A stretch of 64,000 nt of DNA from [Clostridium] asparagiforme DSM 15981 (GCA_025149125.1 CP102272.1:6262001-6326000); one strand, 5' to 3'; shown: positions 44,753 through 53,257, counted from the first letter of the stretch. Numbers and translations are program-made. The notes: generated by a model not told the origin, from the sequence alone.

Positions 44753-46507
44753 TTACATCTCTTTCGTCTCAATCATCCGCTTCACATCGCCAATAAACGC
44801 CTCAAGCTGCGCCGCGCCCAAGTCGCCTTTGTCCCGGCTGCGGACTGTGATCGCGCCCTCTGCCGCTTCCTTCTCGCCCAGAACCAGCATAAAGGGAACC
44901 TTCTCCAGCTGAGCCTGGCGGATCTTGTAGCCCACCTTCTCGTCCTTGTGATCCAGCTCGGTACGGATGCCCGCCGCCTTCAGCTTCTCGTAAACGCCCG
45001 TGGCGTAATCCATGGACTTCTCGGACACCGGAATCACCTTCACCTGCACCGGAGCCAGCCATACCGGGAACTTGCCCGCGAAATGCTCGATCAGGATGCC
45101 GATAAAGCGCTCAATGGACCCAAAGCATACCCTGTGAATCATGATGGGACGCTTTTTATTGCCGTCCTCCGCCGTGTACTCCAGATCAAACCGCTGCGGC
45201 ATCTGGAAATCCAGCTGAATGGTGCCGCACTGCCAGGTTCTTCCCAGAGAATCCCGCAGGTGGAAATCGATCTTGGGGCCGTAGAACGCGCCGTCGCCCT
45301 CGTTGACGATATAATCCAGGCCCATGTCCTCCAAAGCCTTTCTCAGGCCGTTTGTGGCCATCTCCCAGTCCTCGTCGGACCCCATGGAATCCTCCGGCCG
45401 GGTAGACAGCTCCACAAAATACTCAAAGCCGAACTGGCTGTAAACCTCATTGATCAGCCGGGTAACGCCCTTGATCTCGTCCTCGATCTGGTCGTCCCGC
45501 ATGAAAATGTGCGCGTCGTCCTGGGTAAAGCAGCGCACCCGCATCAGGCCGTGGAGCTGTCCGCTCTTCTCATGGCGGTGTACCAGTCCCAGCTCGCCCA
45601 CCCGCAGGGGCAGCTCCCGGTAGGAGTGGGGCGTATTCTTGTATACCAGCATGCCGCCGGGGCAGTTCATGGGCTTAACCGCAAAATCCTCCTCGTCGAT
45701 CACCGTGGTATACATATTGTCCTTGTAGTGATCCCAATGACCGGAATTCTCCCACAGCTTGCGGCTCAGGATAATGGGCGTGGAAACCTCCTGATACCCC
45801 TCTCTCAGATGGATTTCCCTCCAGTAGTCGATCAGCGTGTTTTTCAGAGTCATGCCCTTGGGCAGGAAAAACGGGAATCCCGGCCCCTCGTCCGCAAACA
45901 TAAACAAGCCCAGCTCCTTGCCCAGCTTGCGGTGGTCGCGCTTCTTGGCCTCCTCCATCATGGTCAGGTACTGCTCCAGATCCGCTTTATTGGCGAATGC
46001 CGTTCCGTAAATTCTGGTCAGCATCTTGTTCTTCTCGCTGCCTCTCCAGTAAGCCCCCGCGATGCTGGTCAGCTTAAAGGCCTTCACGCCCTTGGTGTAC
46101 ATGATATGGGGGCCTGCGCACAGGTCCGTGAACTCGCCCTGGGTATAAAAGCTGATGGTCTCCTCATCCGGAAGATCCTCGATCAGCTCCACCTTGTAAG
46201 GCTCGCCCTTTTCCTCCATAAACTTAATGGCCTCGTCCCTGGGCAGCACAAAGGGCTTCACCGGAAGATTTTCCTTGACAATCTTCATCATCTCCCCTTC
46301 CAGCTTCTCCAGATCCTCAGGGGTAAATCCGCCCTCGCGGTCGAAATCATAGTAAAATCCGTCGTCAATGGCCGGTCCGATGGCCAGCTTGGTCTCCGGG
46401 TACAGGCGCTTCACAGCCTGAGCCAGCACATGGGAGGCGGTGTGGCGGATCGCCCGCAGCTCGTCCTCCGCTTCCTGAACGCTTCCGTCCGGTAAAATAA
46501 TCTTCAT
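44753..46507 (-). CDS. thrS: Threonyl-tRNA synthetase without the N-terminal TGS domain
   Basis: A 584-residue ThrRS. The editing (second additional) domain begins at once, with HTASHVLAQAVKRLYPETKLAIGP (HxxxH) near residue 23, followed by the class II core: motif 2 region TQDDAHIFM, zinc Cys in VKPMNCPGGM, motif 3 RVCFGSIERFIGILIEHFAG, and the anticodon-binding domain at the end. Usual bacterial enzymes are about 640 residues with an N-terminal TGS domain; here only a 20-residue stub (ILPDGSVQEAEDELRA) precedes the editing domain. The start is fixed by GGAGA upstream and by the T-box leader ending before it. Confidence 0.95.
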   Translation of the reverse strand: MKIILPDGSVQEAEDELRAIRHTASHVLAQAVKRLYPETKLAIGPAIDDGFYYDFDREGGFTPEDLEKLEGEMMKIVKENLPVKPFVLPRDEAIKFMEEKGEPYKVELIEDLPDEETISFYTQGEFTDLCAGPHIMYTKGVKAFKLTSIAGAYWRGSEKNKMLTRIYGTAFANKADLEQYLTMMEEAKKRDHRKLGKELGLFMFADEGPGFPFFLPKGMTLKNTLIDYWREIHLREGYQEVSTPIILSRKLWENSGHWDHYKDNMYTTVIDEEDFAVKPMNCPGGMLVYKNTPHSYRELPLRVGELGLVHRHEKSGQLHGLMRVRCFTQDDAHIFMRDDQIEDEIKGVTRLINEVYSQFGFEYFVELSTRPEDSMGSDEDWEMATNGLRKALEDMGLDYIVNEGDGAFYGPKIDFHLRDSLGRTWQCGTIQLDFQMPQRFDLEYTAEDGNKKRPIMIHRVCFGSIERFIGILIEHFAGKFPVWLAPVQVKVIPVSEKSMDYATGVYEKLKAAGIRTELDHKDEKVGYKIRQAQLEKVPFMLVLGEKEAAEGAITVRSRDKGDLGAAQLEAFIGDVKRMIETKEM

Positions 46508-46666
46508 TGTACAAATCTCCTTTCATCCGTTTGGATTCTTGTCCGTGAAATGCCTCCGGCCGCATCTCAGCGTTGTTCAAAACGCGGCAGGCCCGCCGGA
46601 ATCAAGCCGCTTTCGCGGCCTGGGCCTTCGCGCAAAATGTGTTCCCGGCGGTCCGCTTCATTCAAC

Positions 46667-46907
46667 AAAAAAACCCCTGGACACATTCCTGTATCCAAGG
46701 GTGCATGCACACGGTTCCACCTTGATCTTTCACTCATTATCCCTTAACGCGGGGGCACGGCGCCATTTCAACCGGAATCTGTCTGCGGTCTCCCTGGCAC
46801 GGCTCAGGACTGGTTTTCATCAGCCTTCTGCATACGGGCCTTCCACCGACTGCGCCCGCTCTCTGGATACATCCCGCTGATTACTGGTTCCTTCAAAGCC
46901 TTTGTCT
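46667..46907 (-). ncRNA. T-box riboswitch (threonine) in the thrS leader
   Basis: On the minus strand the leader contains AGAGAG and GGTGGAAGG (stem I features), a specifier loop with GAAAACC in which ACC (46814-46812) is a threonine codon, the T-box itself AAGGTGGAACCGTG (46723-46710) and a terminator stem followed by TTTTTTT (46673-46667). Uncharged tRNA-Thr would pair with the specifier and T-box and permit readthrough into thrS. Confidence 0.92.
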
Positions 46908-46913
46908 GGTTCG

Positions 46914-46941
46914 ATTATAGCATTTGATCCCGGTTTGTCAA
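46914..46941 (-). promoter_or_regulatory. Consensus promoter of the thrS T-box leader
   Basis: On the minus strand TTGACA (46941-46936), a 16-bp spacer, TATAAT (46919-46914). The -10 hexamer contains the TAA stop codon of the upstream kinase gene and the -35 lies in its coding sequence. Confidence 0.85.
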
Positions 46942-48024
46942 GACCATTTGGCTGTTTTCCCGGATATTACAAGCCGTAAAATAGGCGTTTTCCATGGGAA
47001 TCCATTCCTCCTCAAAGCGTCTCAGCATAAATTCCCCGTTGCGCCTGCGGATGCGTTCCCTCTGCTCGTCCTCCCCCACCTCCAGAAACACCCGCAGATC
47101 ATAACAATTTCCAAAATAAGGGTGCTGACTGTAGGAACCCTCGATCACATTGAAGGCCCGCCGGGGAGCGCGCACCGTTTTTGAAAGCCGCTGCGCGCCG
47201 CAGTCATAGACCTGGTATTCCACTCCCTGCGGGCTGTCCAGACAATCGATGACCTGGGTTTTAAAGCGCTCGTAATCCACATTGCCCCCAGGCTCACGAA
47301 AACGCTCAGGATCCCGCTGAAAGGGCTGAAGGAAGAAGTCGTCCATATGAAACACATTACAGCCGTAAAGGCCCGTTAAAAGCTTTGCAAGCGTGCTCTT
47401 TCCGCTGCCGCTCATGCCGTCCACCGCGATGTTCACAGTACGGCCGCCGGCCTCGCCAAGCAGGCGGTCGATGCGCACAAACAGCGGAAGAAACCGCCCG
47501 TACATGGCGTTCACAATCCGGTACGACGGATGATAGGCTTCCCGGTACGCCGGACTGTGGCTCACCGCCGGGTATCCCTCGCCCTCATACGCGCGGATAT
47601 AAGCCCGCGCCGCTTCCCGGTCCAGTGAAATCTCCGCTCCGCACAGGCCGAGAAGCTCCCCAAGCCCTGCCTTCAGCCCGCTGACGCTGCCCTTTACCTC
47701 CGCCGCCGAGCGGACAAACATGCGGTTCAGCGTTTCCGCCTCAAGCCCCAGATCCAGAGCCGCCAGCTTGATGCGGCACATCCCGCCCCCAGCCGGTTCC
47801 ACATACTTCCATCCATCCGGACCGGACGCCGCCAACGCTCCGTTCTGCGCCCCTGCCGCTCCCCATTCCCGGGCCTCATATTCCGCCTGCAGCCGCCTCA
47901 GGCTCTCTCCCGGATCCCGGATCAGATGCCCGCCGCCAAACTCCGACTGATAAATCAGTTTTACCAGATCCTGCGCTTCCATCCTGGGATAATGTTCCCA
48001 GTGCCTGATCAATATCTCTCTCAT
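46915..48024 (-). CDS. Two-domain protein with C-terminal uridine-kinase-like domain
   Basis: A 369-residue protein. The C-terminal 180 residues are a P-loop kinase of the uridine kinase/PRK group: VDGMSGSGKST at 201-211, FHMDDFFL, NVDYERF and FNVIEGSYSQHP. The N-terminal 190 residues (EILIRHWEHYPRMEAQDLVKLIYQSEFGGGHLI; AYHPSYRIVNAMYGRFLPLF) form a separate domain whose function I do not recognise, though this fusion occurs elsewhere in Clostridia. It overlaps the ECF S-component gene by 4 bp, so it may phosphorylate whatever that transporter brings in (inference). Confidence 0.8.
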   Translation of the reverse strand: MREILIRHWEHYPRMEAQDLVKLIYQSEFGGGHLIRDPGESLRRLQAEYEAREWGAAGAQNGALAASGPDGWKYVEPAGGGMCRIKLAALDLGLEAETLNRMFVRSAAEVKGSVSGLKAGLGELLGLCGAEISLDREAARAYIRAYEGEGYPAVSHSPAYREAYHPSYRIVNAMYGRFLPLFVRIDRLLGEAGGRTVNIAVDGMSGSGKSTLAKLLTGLYGCNVFHMDDFFLQPFQRDPERFREPGGNVDYERFKTQVIDCLDSPQGVEYQVYDCGAQRLSKTVRAPRRAFNVIEGSYSQHPYFGNCYDLRVFLEVGEDEQRERIRRRNGEFMLRRFEEEWIPMENAYFTACNIRENSQMVLTNRDQML

Positions 48025-48566
48025 TTCCCCTGTATCTCCATCACATTGGCTCGTTCGAGCGCAATCACAATCAGCGGAATCATCACAATCTGCAAAATGA
48101 TACCCGGCACCGCGTTCAAAAATGCACCGGCCACAAACGCCTGCCAGCCAAAGCCCTTACCGGAGATGCCCAGAATGGGAATCTGTACGATTCCCCAGAC
48201 GATGCGCCCCCCAACCATAGCCGTCAGCAGGCTCACATACACGGACTTCGTTCCCCTGGGCAGCCTCTCGTACATCAGGCCGCAGATCACCCCGTAAGCG
48301 GCCATCTCAAACGCCATGGCCGTGGCCGAGGGAAACAGCGGCGGCATCGTAAAGGTCACGCTGCGCAGCAGGGGCGTGAGAAGCCCCACGATCAGCCCGT
48401 ATTTCCAGCCGCAGACAAACCCGCAGACCAGCACCGGTATGTGCATGGGCAGAAGCATGCTCCCGATCTCCGGAATCTGCGCCGTGAAAAAGGGCAGAAT
48501 CATACCCAGAGCCAAAAACAGCGCCGCCAGCACCAGCCGATGCGATTTAAAACGATTTTTTTCCAT
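48021..48566 (-). CDS. ECF transporter substrate-binding (S) component
   Basis: A 181-residue membrane protein with six hydrophobic segments. LVLAALFLALGMILPFF with the AxxxA motif that contacts the T component, MLLPMHIPVLVCGFVCGWKYGLIVGLLTPLLRS, and AFEMAAYGVICGLMYE are typical of S components of group II energy-coupling factor importers. The HxPV segment recalls vitamin or nucleobase transporters, but the substrate is not clear. The shared EcfAAT module must lie elsewhere. It sits behind a leader with a terminator, so expression probably responds to a ligand. Confidence 0.85.
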   Translation of the reverse strand: MEKNRFKSHRLVLAALFLALGMILPFFTAQIPEIGSMLLPMHIPVLVCGFVCGWKYGLIVGLLTPLLRSVTFTMPPLFPSATAMAFEMAAYGVICGLMYERLPRGTKSVYVSLLTAMVGGRIVWGIVQIPILGISGKGFGWQAFVAGAFLNAVPGIILQIVMIPLIVIALERANVMEIQGK

Positions 48567-48627
48567 TTTTTTACTACCTCCTGTATTCTCCGATTACCGT
48601 CACCCCGCCGCGCGTTTCCCCAAACAT

Positions 48628-48674
48628 AAAAAACCAGAAAGCGCCGGTTCTTCTGAACCCGTCCGCCTTCTGGT
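48628..48674 (-). terminator. Leader terminator ahead of the ECF S-component gene
   Basis: On the minus strand ACCAGAA-GGCG-GAC-GGTTC, loop AGAA, GAACC-GGCGC-TTTCTGGT, then TTTTTT. It is 60 bp before the start codon and downstream of the promoter, so it must be read through; an attenuator is likely. Confidence 0.8.
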
Positions 48675-48824
48675 AAGATTGATCACACTCTGTAAGCGGC
48701 CCTGTAAAACATCGCCGCACAGTATATAACGCGCTTCTCACTGACTCCGGGCCTTCTGCCCGCCCTGATTCCGGCTTCTGCCGGTGGTCAGTTTTATTAT
48801 ATCCACATTTATCGGACCGGTCAA
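48649..48824 (-). promoter_or_regulatory. Promoter and structured leader of the ECF S-component/kinase operon; riboswitch candidate
   Basis: On the minus strand TTGACC (48824-48819), 17 bp, TATAAT (48801-48796). The RNA then has three hairpins capped by the same AGAA loop: CCGGC/GCCGG (48784-48771), GGGC/GCCC (48761-48749) and GGTTC/GAACC within the terminator (48659-48646). No known riboswitch class could be matched by eye; THF, TPP, preQ1, purine and cobalamin were considered. Confidence 0.5.
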
Positions 48825-48881
48825 CCGCTTTTTCCACAATCCCCACTGTGTTTTCCCCCGGTTCGCAAAAACAACCCCTTA

Positions 48882-48910
48882 TTTACATTCCCCGCGCCAT
48901 CTGCTACAAT
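48882..48910 (+). promoter_or_regulatory. Promoter of the DUF3842 gene
   Basis: TTTACA (48882-48887), 17 bp, TACAAT (48905-48910). The rest of the 460-bp gap 48567-49026 holds only this promoter and the ECF leader. Confidence 0.6.
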
Positions 48911-49026
48911 CAAGGAAACATAATGCTTATCATCAGCCTGGCGGCTGGTGACAAAGTACAATATCTAATACAGATTACCGCCTCAAGGGCATTCACGGTA
49001 AAGACACGACAGGGGGAACGCAAACA

Positions 49027-49449
49027 ATGAAAATCGTAATCATCGACGGCCAGGGCGGCAGAATGGGCCGTTCCGTCATCGAGCAGTTAAAAAAATCCTA
49101 CCCGGACCTGGAGCTGTACGCCATTGGCACCAACAGCATCGCCACCTCCGCCATGATCAAAGCGGGGGCGAGCCACGCGGCCACCGGCGAAAACCCGGCC
49201 ATCGTCAACTCACAGGATGCGGACATCATCATCGGCCCCATCGGCATCGTCATGGCCAACTCCCTGCTGGGCGAGATCACCCCCGCCATGGCCACGGCCA
49301 TCGGCTCCAGCAAGGCTTACAAGATCCTGATTCCGGTCAACCGCTGCAATCATTACATCGTTGGCTGCCAGAACAACACCCTGTCCGACTATATCAACAT
49401 GGTCTGCGAGGAAGTGGGAAAGGAAGTGAGATCCCGATGCGAACAGTAG
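49027..49449 (+). CDS. DUF3842-family protein
   Basis: A 140-residue protein: KIVIIDGQGGRMGRSVIEQL at the start looks like a Rossmann nucleotide-binding loop, then ELYAIGTNSIATSAMIKAGA and IIIGPIGIVMANSLLGEITP. This matches DUF3842, a family restricted mainly to Firmicutes, function unknown. Strong ribosome binding site GGGGGAA. The next gene overlaps its end by 13 bp. Confidence 0.87.
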   Translation: MKIVIIDGQGGRMGRSVIEQLKKSYPDLELYAIGTNSIATSAMIKAGASHAATGENPAIVNSQDADIIIGPIGIVMANSLLGEITPAMATAIGSSKAYKILIPVNRCNHYIVGCQNNTLSDYINMVCEEVGKEVRSRCEQ

Positions 49450-49670
49450 AATTCAAGATGGAGCGTCAGGGCCTGGTGAACGTGGGCGACCGGGTAAAGG
49501 TCATCGAGCGCGAGGGCACCAGCAGCTACAGCTATATCATCGACCCCGCGGTGGCCATGTCCGGCTGCTTCGCCGCCAGAGACCGCATCAAAAATGAATA
49601 CGGCGTCATAAAAGACATCCGCGAAAATTCCCGGGGCTTCTACGTTGTGGTGGAATTCGACGAGGATTAA
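49437..49670 (+). CDS. Small conserved protein of unknown function
   Basis: A 77-residue acidic-tailed protein (MRTVEFKMERQGLVNVGDRV; IKDIRENSRGFYVVVEFDED). Alternating hydrophobic residues suggest a small beta-barrel. It overlaps the DUF3842 gene by 13 bp and is translationally coupled to it, so the two probably work together. No family recognised with certainty. Confidence 0.75.
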   Translation: MRTVEFKMERQGLVNVGDRVKVIEREGTSSYSYIIDPAVAMSGCFAARDRIKNEYGVIKDIRENSRGFYVVVEFDED

Positions 49671-49680
49671 GACTTGCAGA

Positions 49681-49709
49681 AAAACCGCGGACAGCGGTTT
49701 TTCTCTTTT
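49681..49709 (+). terminator. Terminator behind the DUF3842 pair
   Basis: AAACCGC, loop GGACA, GCGGTTT followed by TTCTCTTTT. Confidence 0.8.
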
Positions 49710-49886
49710 GTGGTCCCCATGCGGCTCCCTGCCGGCACAGCCCGCGCCCAAACCGGCCAATCTTCGCTTATTTCCGGCATTTGCCACGAAGCGTAGCAGA
49801 AAACAGCGCCGCTGCAAACGCGGGTTGCTTGTTTTGTAATCCCCCGGTTGCTATACTCAGGACATCAAAAACAGGAGGAACAATCA

Positions 49887-50789
49887 ATGCTTTCAGAAAC
49901 AATCAAAACACTGCGCAAGCAGGCCGGGATGTCCCAGGAGCAGTTAGCCGGGCGGCTGAACGTATCGCGCCAGGCCGTCACCAAATGGGAGACAGCCGCC
50001 GGGACCCCGGACGTCGAAAACCTCCGGGCCATCTCAGCGCTCTTCCAGATTTCCCTGGACGACCTGCTGGAAAACCGCTCTCCCATCCCCCCGGAACAGG
50101 AATTCCGGTTTCACAGCGTAACAGAATACGACATCGACAGCATAAAGGACTTTGACATCACCTTCTCCGGCGCCAACGGCGTGGTAATGACCGGTTATGA
50201 GGGCGAAAAGCTTCAGGTGCTGCTGGGCTCCGACCGGATCGCAAACCTGGACAGCGCATTTAAAGTGAAAATCGACGATATTAAAAAAAGAATTGACGTG
50301 GATGTGCGCCGCTTTGCCGGAATGACCGAGTCCAACGCCAAGGAAAGCCTTCATATTCTCATCCGTCTTCCCCAGCAGTACGTGGGGAAAATCGAGCTGT
50401 CCGGGAACACGCAGAACCTGGAGCTTCAGAACGTCCGCGCGGAAAATGCAGAATTCTCGGGCAAAGTCTCCCGCACCCTGTTAAACGGCTTTTCCGGCCG
50501 CCTGGAGCTGAACAGCAACACGGACATGGAAATTACCTGCCACGACTTAAACGGCCCGCTGGACGTCAACCAGGTTTCCGCCACCTCCCGGTTGACTCTG
50601 CCCCAGGGCCTCCCGTTCTGCACAGTCACCCGCGGCATATTAAACAGCATCCACTACCAGCAAGACGGGGAAACGGCAAAAGATTTCTCCCTCCGGGGCG
50701 AGGACGCCGGACACTGTGACAACGTGATCGAGCTGAACGGCATTAAAAGCGAGTTGATTATCAACGCTTCCTCGCACAAAATTCCTTAG
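49887..50789 (+). CDS. XRE HTH fused to a DUF4097-like beta-repeat domain
   Basis: A 300-residue protein. HTH at residues 1-60 (SETIKTLRKQAGMSQEQLAG, VSRQAVTKWETAAGTPD), then DITFSGANGVVMTGYEGEKLQVLLG and a repeated-strand region (IELSGNTQNLELQNV; LELNSNTDMEITCHDL) typical of the DUF4097 (adhesin-like) parallel beta fold. ATG 49887 has AGGAGG at 8 bp; the longer frame from 49848 is rejected. Joining a DNA-binding domain to a surface-type beta fold is a known but unexplained architecture in Firmicutes. Confidence 0.82.
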   Translation: MLSETIKTLRKQAGMSQEQLAGRLNVSRQAVTKWETAAGTPDVENLRAISALFQISLDDLLENRSPIPPEQEFRFHSVTEYDIDSIKDFDITFSGANGVVMTGYEGEKLQVLLGSDRIANLDSAFKVKIDDIKKRIDVDVRRFAGMTESNAKESLHILIRLPQQYVGKIELSGNTQNLELQNVRAENAEFSGKVSRTLLNGFSGRLELNSNTDMEITCHDLNGPLDVNQVSATSRLTLPQGLPFCTVTRGILNSIHYQQDGETAKDFSLRGEDAGHCDNVIELNGIKSELIINASSHKIP

Positions 50790-50811
50790 AAATAAACGAC
50801 AGCCGGTGAAC

Positions 50812-52650
50812 TCAATCCACCGGCTTAATAATAACCTCGTCCTGTGCCGGCGCCGTCGTGGCGGGCGGTACTGCTGGAGTCGTGGGCTTGTCCGCATCCG
50901 GCGATGCCGCCGGCATGGTCGGTTTATCCGCGTTGGGGTCAACTCCGGGATTGGGAGCTGCGCCGGGGTTGGCGGCCGTAGGCTTATCCGCATCCGGGGC
51001 AGCCGTGGGCTCTCCCCCGATGGGGCGGATCACCACACCGTCCTGCTCATCCGTCTGCGCCTCGGTCTCCTCCTCAGGGGGCAGGCTCTGGCCGGTCTCC
51101 AAAAGCGTCCGGTCCGATTTCTTTATCTGAACGGCCTTGTCCCACAGCGTGCTGGTAATCCCCGTAGAACGGTTCCAAACCACATCGTGCCACAGACAGG
51201 TAACCGTATCCCCATCCACCATCACCAGCTCCAGCATATCGTTGTCTGACACGCTCTGTCCCGTTCTGGCAGCCTCGTCGTTGATGGTGTAGATCGTCCC
51301 GTCAAGTCCGATGGACACAATCCTGCCATAGGCCCGGTTCCAAATCTCCGGGTGGTATTCCCCGTAAATCTCCCCGGCATTCTCATAGTAATACATCGTC
51401 CCGATCATTCCCGGGAAACGCCCGCTGACCTCCTCTTTCCCGCTTCCGTCCAGTGCGGTCTTAAACAACTGGCTGTACCAGACGCCGCTGCCGTCCTTCT
51501 CCACATAGGCGCTGTAGTAAATCTTCTGGCCTGCAATACAGTAGCTCTGTACGCCGTACGGCTCCTGCACAATCACCGATGCGCCTCCGCTGTCCTTGCG
51601 GAAAATTCCCTGATACTGTCCGGAAACCGTATCCGTATAGTAGGAAGCGCCGCCGATCTGCTCCTGCGCGCGTTTCACATACTTGATCTTACCCTGGTCG
51701 TTCTCAATCCGGTAAATCCGATCCCCGATCTCCAGAACGCCGCTGCTGTCCGGCCGGACCGGCTGGTTCATACCATCCACCATAAAACAGCTGCCGTCCT
51801 TCACAATCACGCGGTACTGCTTCTCACCCACTGCGATTTTCGTCCCGGAAGAGGCGGATTTGACCGTGCCGCCCTGGGAATAATAGATCACATTGTCCAG
51901 AAGCAGATAGCCGCCTACGTGCTCCGCGATCAGCTCCTTCTCCCCGCTTCCCGGAATCATGCGGAACAGGCTGTCGCACAGCCTCAGCTCCTCGTCCGTA
52001 AGGCCGGCCGCCTGACCGCTCTTCACCTTTGGAAGATAATACACGTAATCCCCGTAAGCTCTCATGGAATTTCTGGTGGTGCGCTCCGGCGCGCTCTCGC
52101 CTCCCAGGGTCATCACCTTGGTCTCTGTGGCTTTGCGGTACATAATGGGCTTAAACGGCCCGTCCGCCTCCCCAAGGTAGCAGAAGAACGCATTGGCCTT
52201 CACCAGGCTGTCCAGATTCTCCCCCGTGCTCTCCGGCTGCCAGGAAAGGTCAGCCTGGATATCCTTTAAATATCCCTTGTCCGAAAATGTAAATTTCTGC
52301 CCCTCCTGGGATAATTCCCCGGTGGACATGATGCCGTTCTCATCAAAATGATACAAAAGGCCGTCGATCAACTTCCAGGTGTCCGTCGCATAGGTCTCGT
52401 CCTCATTGACATACCGATAACCGTCGTCTGTCAGCTGCCATCCGGTCACCACGCCGTTCTCAATGGCGATGGTCTCGCCCGGGGTCTCGGAGGAGGAAAT
52501 GGATTGTTCCAGATTTTCATAATCCTTGCTGATCTTCCGATAAACCGACATCACCACCGATACGGCGCACACCATGATAACAACAGCGATCAACGCCAAA
52601 AACACCGCCTTAACCGGCGATTCCTTTTTCCGTCTCTTTCTGCTTGCCAT
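50812..52650 (-). CDS. Membrane-anchored extracellular DUF5050-like protein
   Basis: A 612-residue protein. A single membrane anchor at about 14-37 follows the basic MASRKRRKKESP, so most of the chain is outside. Residues 60-110 resemble a cell-wall (choline) binding repeat (GWQLTDDGYRYVN, LIDGLLYHFDENGIMSTGE). Residues 160-520 carry repeated short strands such as GDYVYYLPK, DNVIYYSQGG, GQKIYYSAY and GTMYYYENA, the DUF5050/beta-propeller pattern. The C-terminus is low complexity, rich in Pro, Ala, Thr and Asp with DADKPT/NADKPT repeats. Function unknown; a surface sensor or stalk is plausible. Confidence 0.75.
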   Translation of the reverse strand: MASRKRRKKESPVKAVFLALIAVVIMVCAVSVVMSVYRKISKDYENLEQSISSSETPGETIAIENGVVTGWQLTDDGYRYVNEDETYATDTWKLIDGLLYHFDENGIMSTGELSQEGQKFTFSDKGYLKDIQADLSWQPESTGENLDSLVKANAFFCYLGEADGPFKPIMYRKATETKVMTLGGESAPERTTRNSMRAYGDYVYYLPKVKSGQAAGLTDEELRLCDSLFRMIPGSGEKELIAEHVGGYLLLDNVIYYSQGGTVKSASSGTKIAVGEKQYRVIVKDGSCFMVDGMNQPVRPDSSGVLEIGDRIYRIENDQGKIKYVKRAQEQIGGASYYTDTVSGQYQGIFRKDSGGASVIVQEPYGVQSYCIAGQKIYYSAYVEKDGSGVWYSQLFKTALDGSGKEEVSGRFPGMIGTMYYYENAGEIYGEYHPEIWNRAYGRIVSIGLDGTIYTINDEAARTGQSVSDNDMLELVMVDGDTVTCLWHDVVWNRSTGITSTLWDKAVQIKKSDRTLLETGQSLPPEEETEAQTDEQDGVVIRPIGGEPTAAPDADKPTAANPGAAPNPGVDPNADKPTMPAASPDADKPTTPAVPPATTAPAQDEVIIKPVD

Positions 52651-52813
52651 ATACTTGTCCTTTTTTATGTGAATTTATGTACTTAAATAATCCTACCAAA
52701 ATTTCACCTCATTTACAACGAAAGAAATCTTACAAAACATGGCATTTGCATCGCGCATATCTTTTGCGGCAGCGCGCATCCTAATACCAAAGAACTCAGA
52801 ACGGAGGTCCAAT

Positions 52814-53002
52814 ATGATCAACTATATTGACAACGACGAACTCCCCATCGGCTTCACCATGGAGCTGGCCCTGCACAGCGACATCCTGAACAAATTCGCC
52901 CATATGGACAAAGCGCGCCAGGAACAGATCGTAAACGGCGCCCGAACGGTGAACAGCCGGGATGAGATGCGCAACTATGTGGAGAGCATCGCCAAAATGT
53001 AA
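52814..53002 (+). CDS. Small conserved protein, 62 residues
   Basis: MINYIDNDELPIGFTMELAL, then an acidic-basic helix ending VESIAKM. ATG 52814 is preceded by GGAGG at a good distance; the longer frame from 52739 lacks one. Amphipathic helices and no cysteine. A similar short protein (ending RNYVESI) is common in Lachnospiraceae. Function unknown. Confidence 0.7.
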   Translation: MINYIDNDELPIGFTMELALHSDILNKFAHMDKARQEQIVNGARTVNSRDEMRNYVESIAKM

Positions 53003-53027
53003 ATCTATCCGCGAAAGGAGCTACGCC

Positions 53028-53186
53028 ATGTACCAATCCCCAACCAGACAGGAACCCTTAGAAACCCCCGGAAAAAACAGCACTTACGGGGACGGTGATA
53101 TTCCGGAGATCGATCTGCCCTCATCGGACAACGCCTCCCCGGAAATTCCCCAGGAATTCCCCCAACGCCAGACAAAGATCGGCTAA
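53028..53186 (+). CDS. Small protein, 52 residues, proline and acid rich
   Basis: Starts MYQSPTRQEPLETPGK and is rich in Pro, Glu, Ser and Asp, with no hydrophobic core, so it is probably disordered. AGGAG lies 7 bp before ATG 53028. It follows the 62-residue gene by 25 bp, likely in one transcript ended by the stem at 53212-53249. Not recognised. Confidence 0.55.
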   Translation: MYQSPTRQEPLETPGKNSTYGDGDIPEIDLPSSDNASPEIPQEFPQRQTKIG

Positions 53187-53211
53187 TCCCGCAAAAATGC
53201 ACCGCACGACT

Positions 53212-53249
53212 AAAAAAGCTCTCTGACCGCCTGCGATCAAAGAGCTTTT
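53212..53249. terminator. Terminator between the small genes and tRNA-Leu
   Basis: AAAAAAGCTCTCTGA with TCAAAGAGCTTTT; T runs on both strands, ending the small-protein unit and the tRNA-Leu transcript. Confidence 0.75.
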
Positions 53250-53257
53250 CTTCTGCC

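Noticed and set aside
48567..48824. THF, TPP, preQ1, purine or cobalamin riboswitch in the ECF leader
   Set aside because: None of the core consensus sequences could be found; only short chance matches such as GCGCGTTA were seen. Kept as an unassigned leader.
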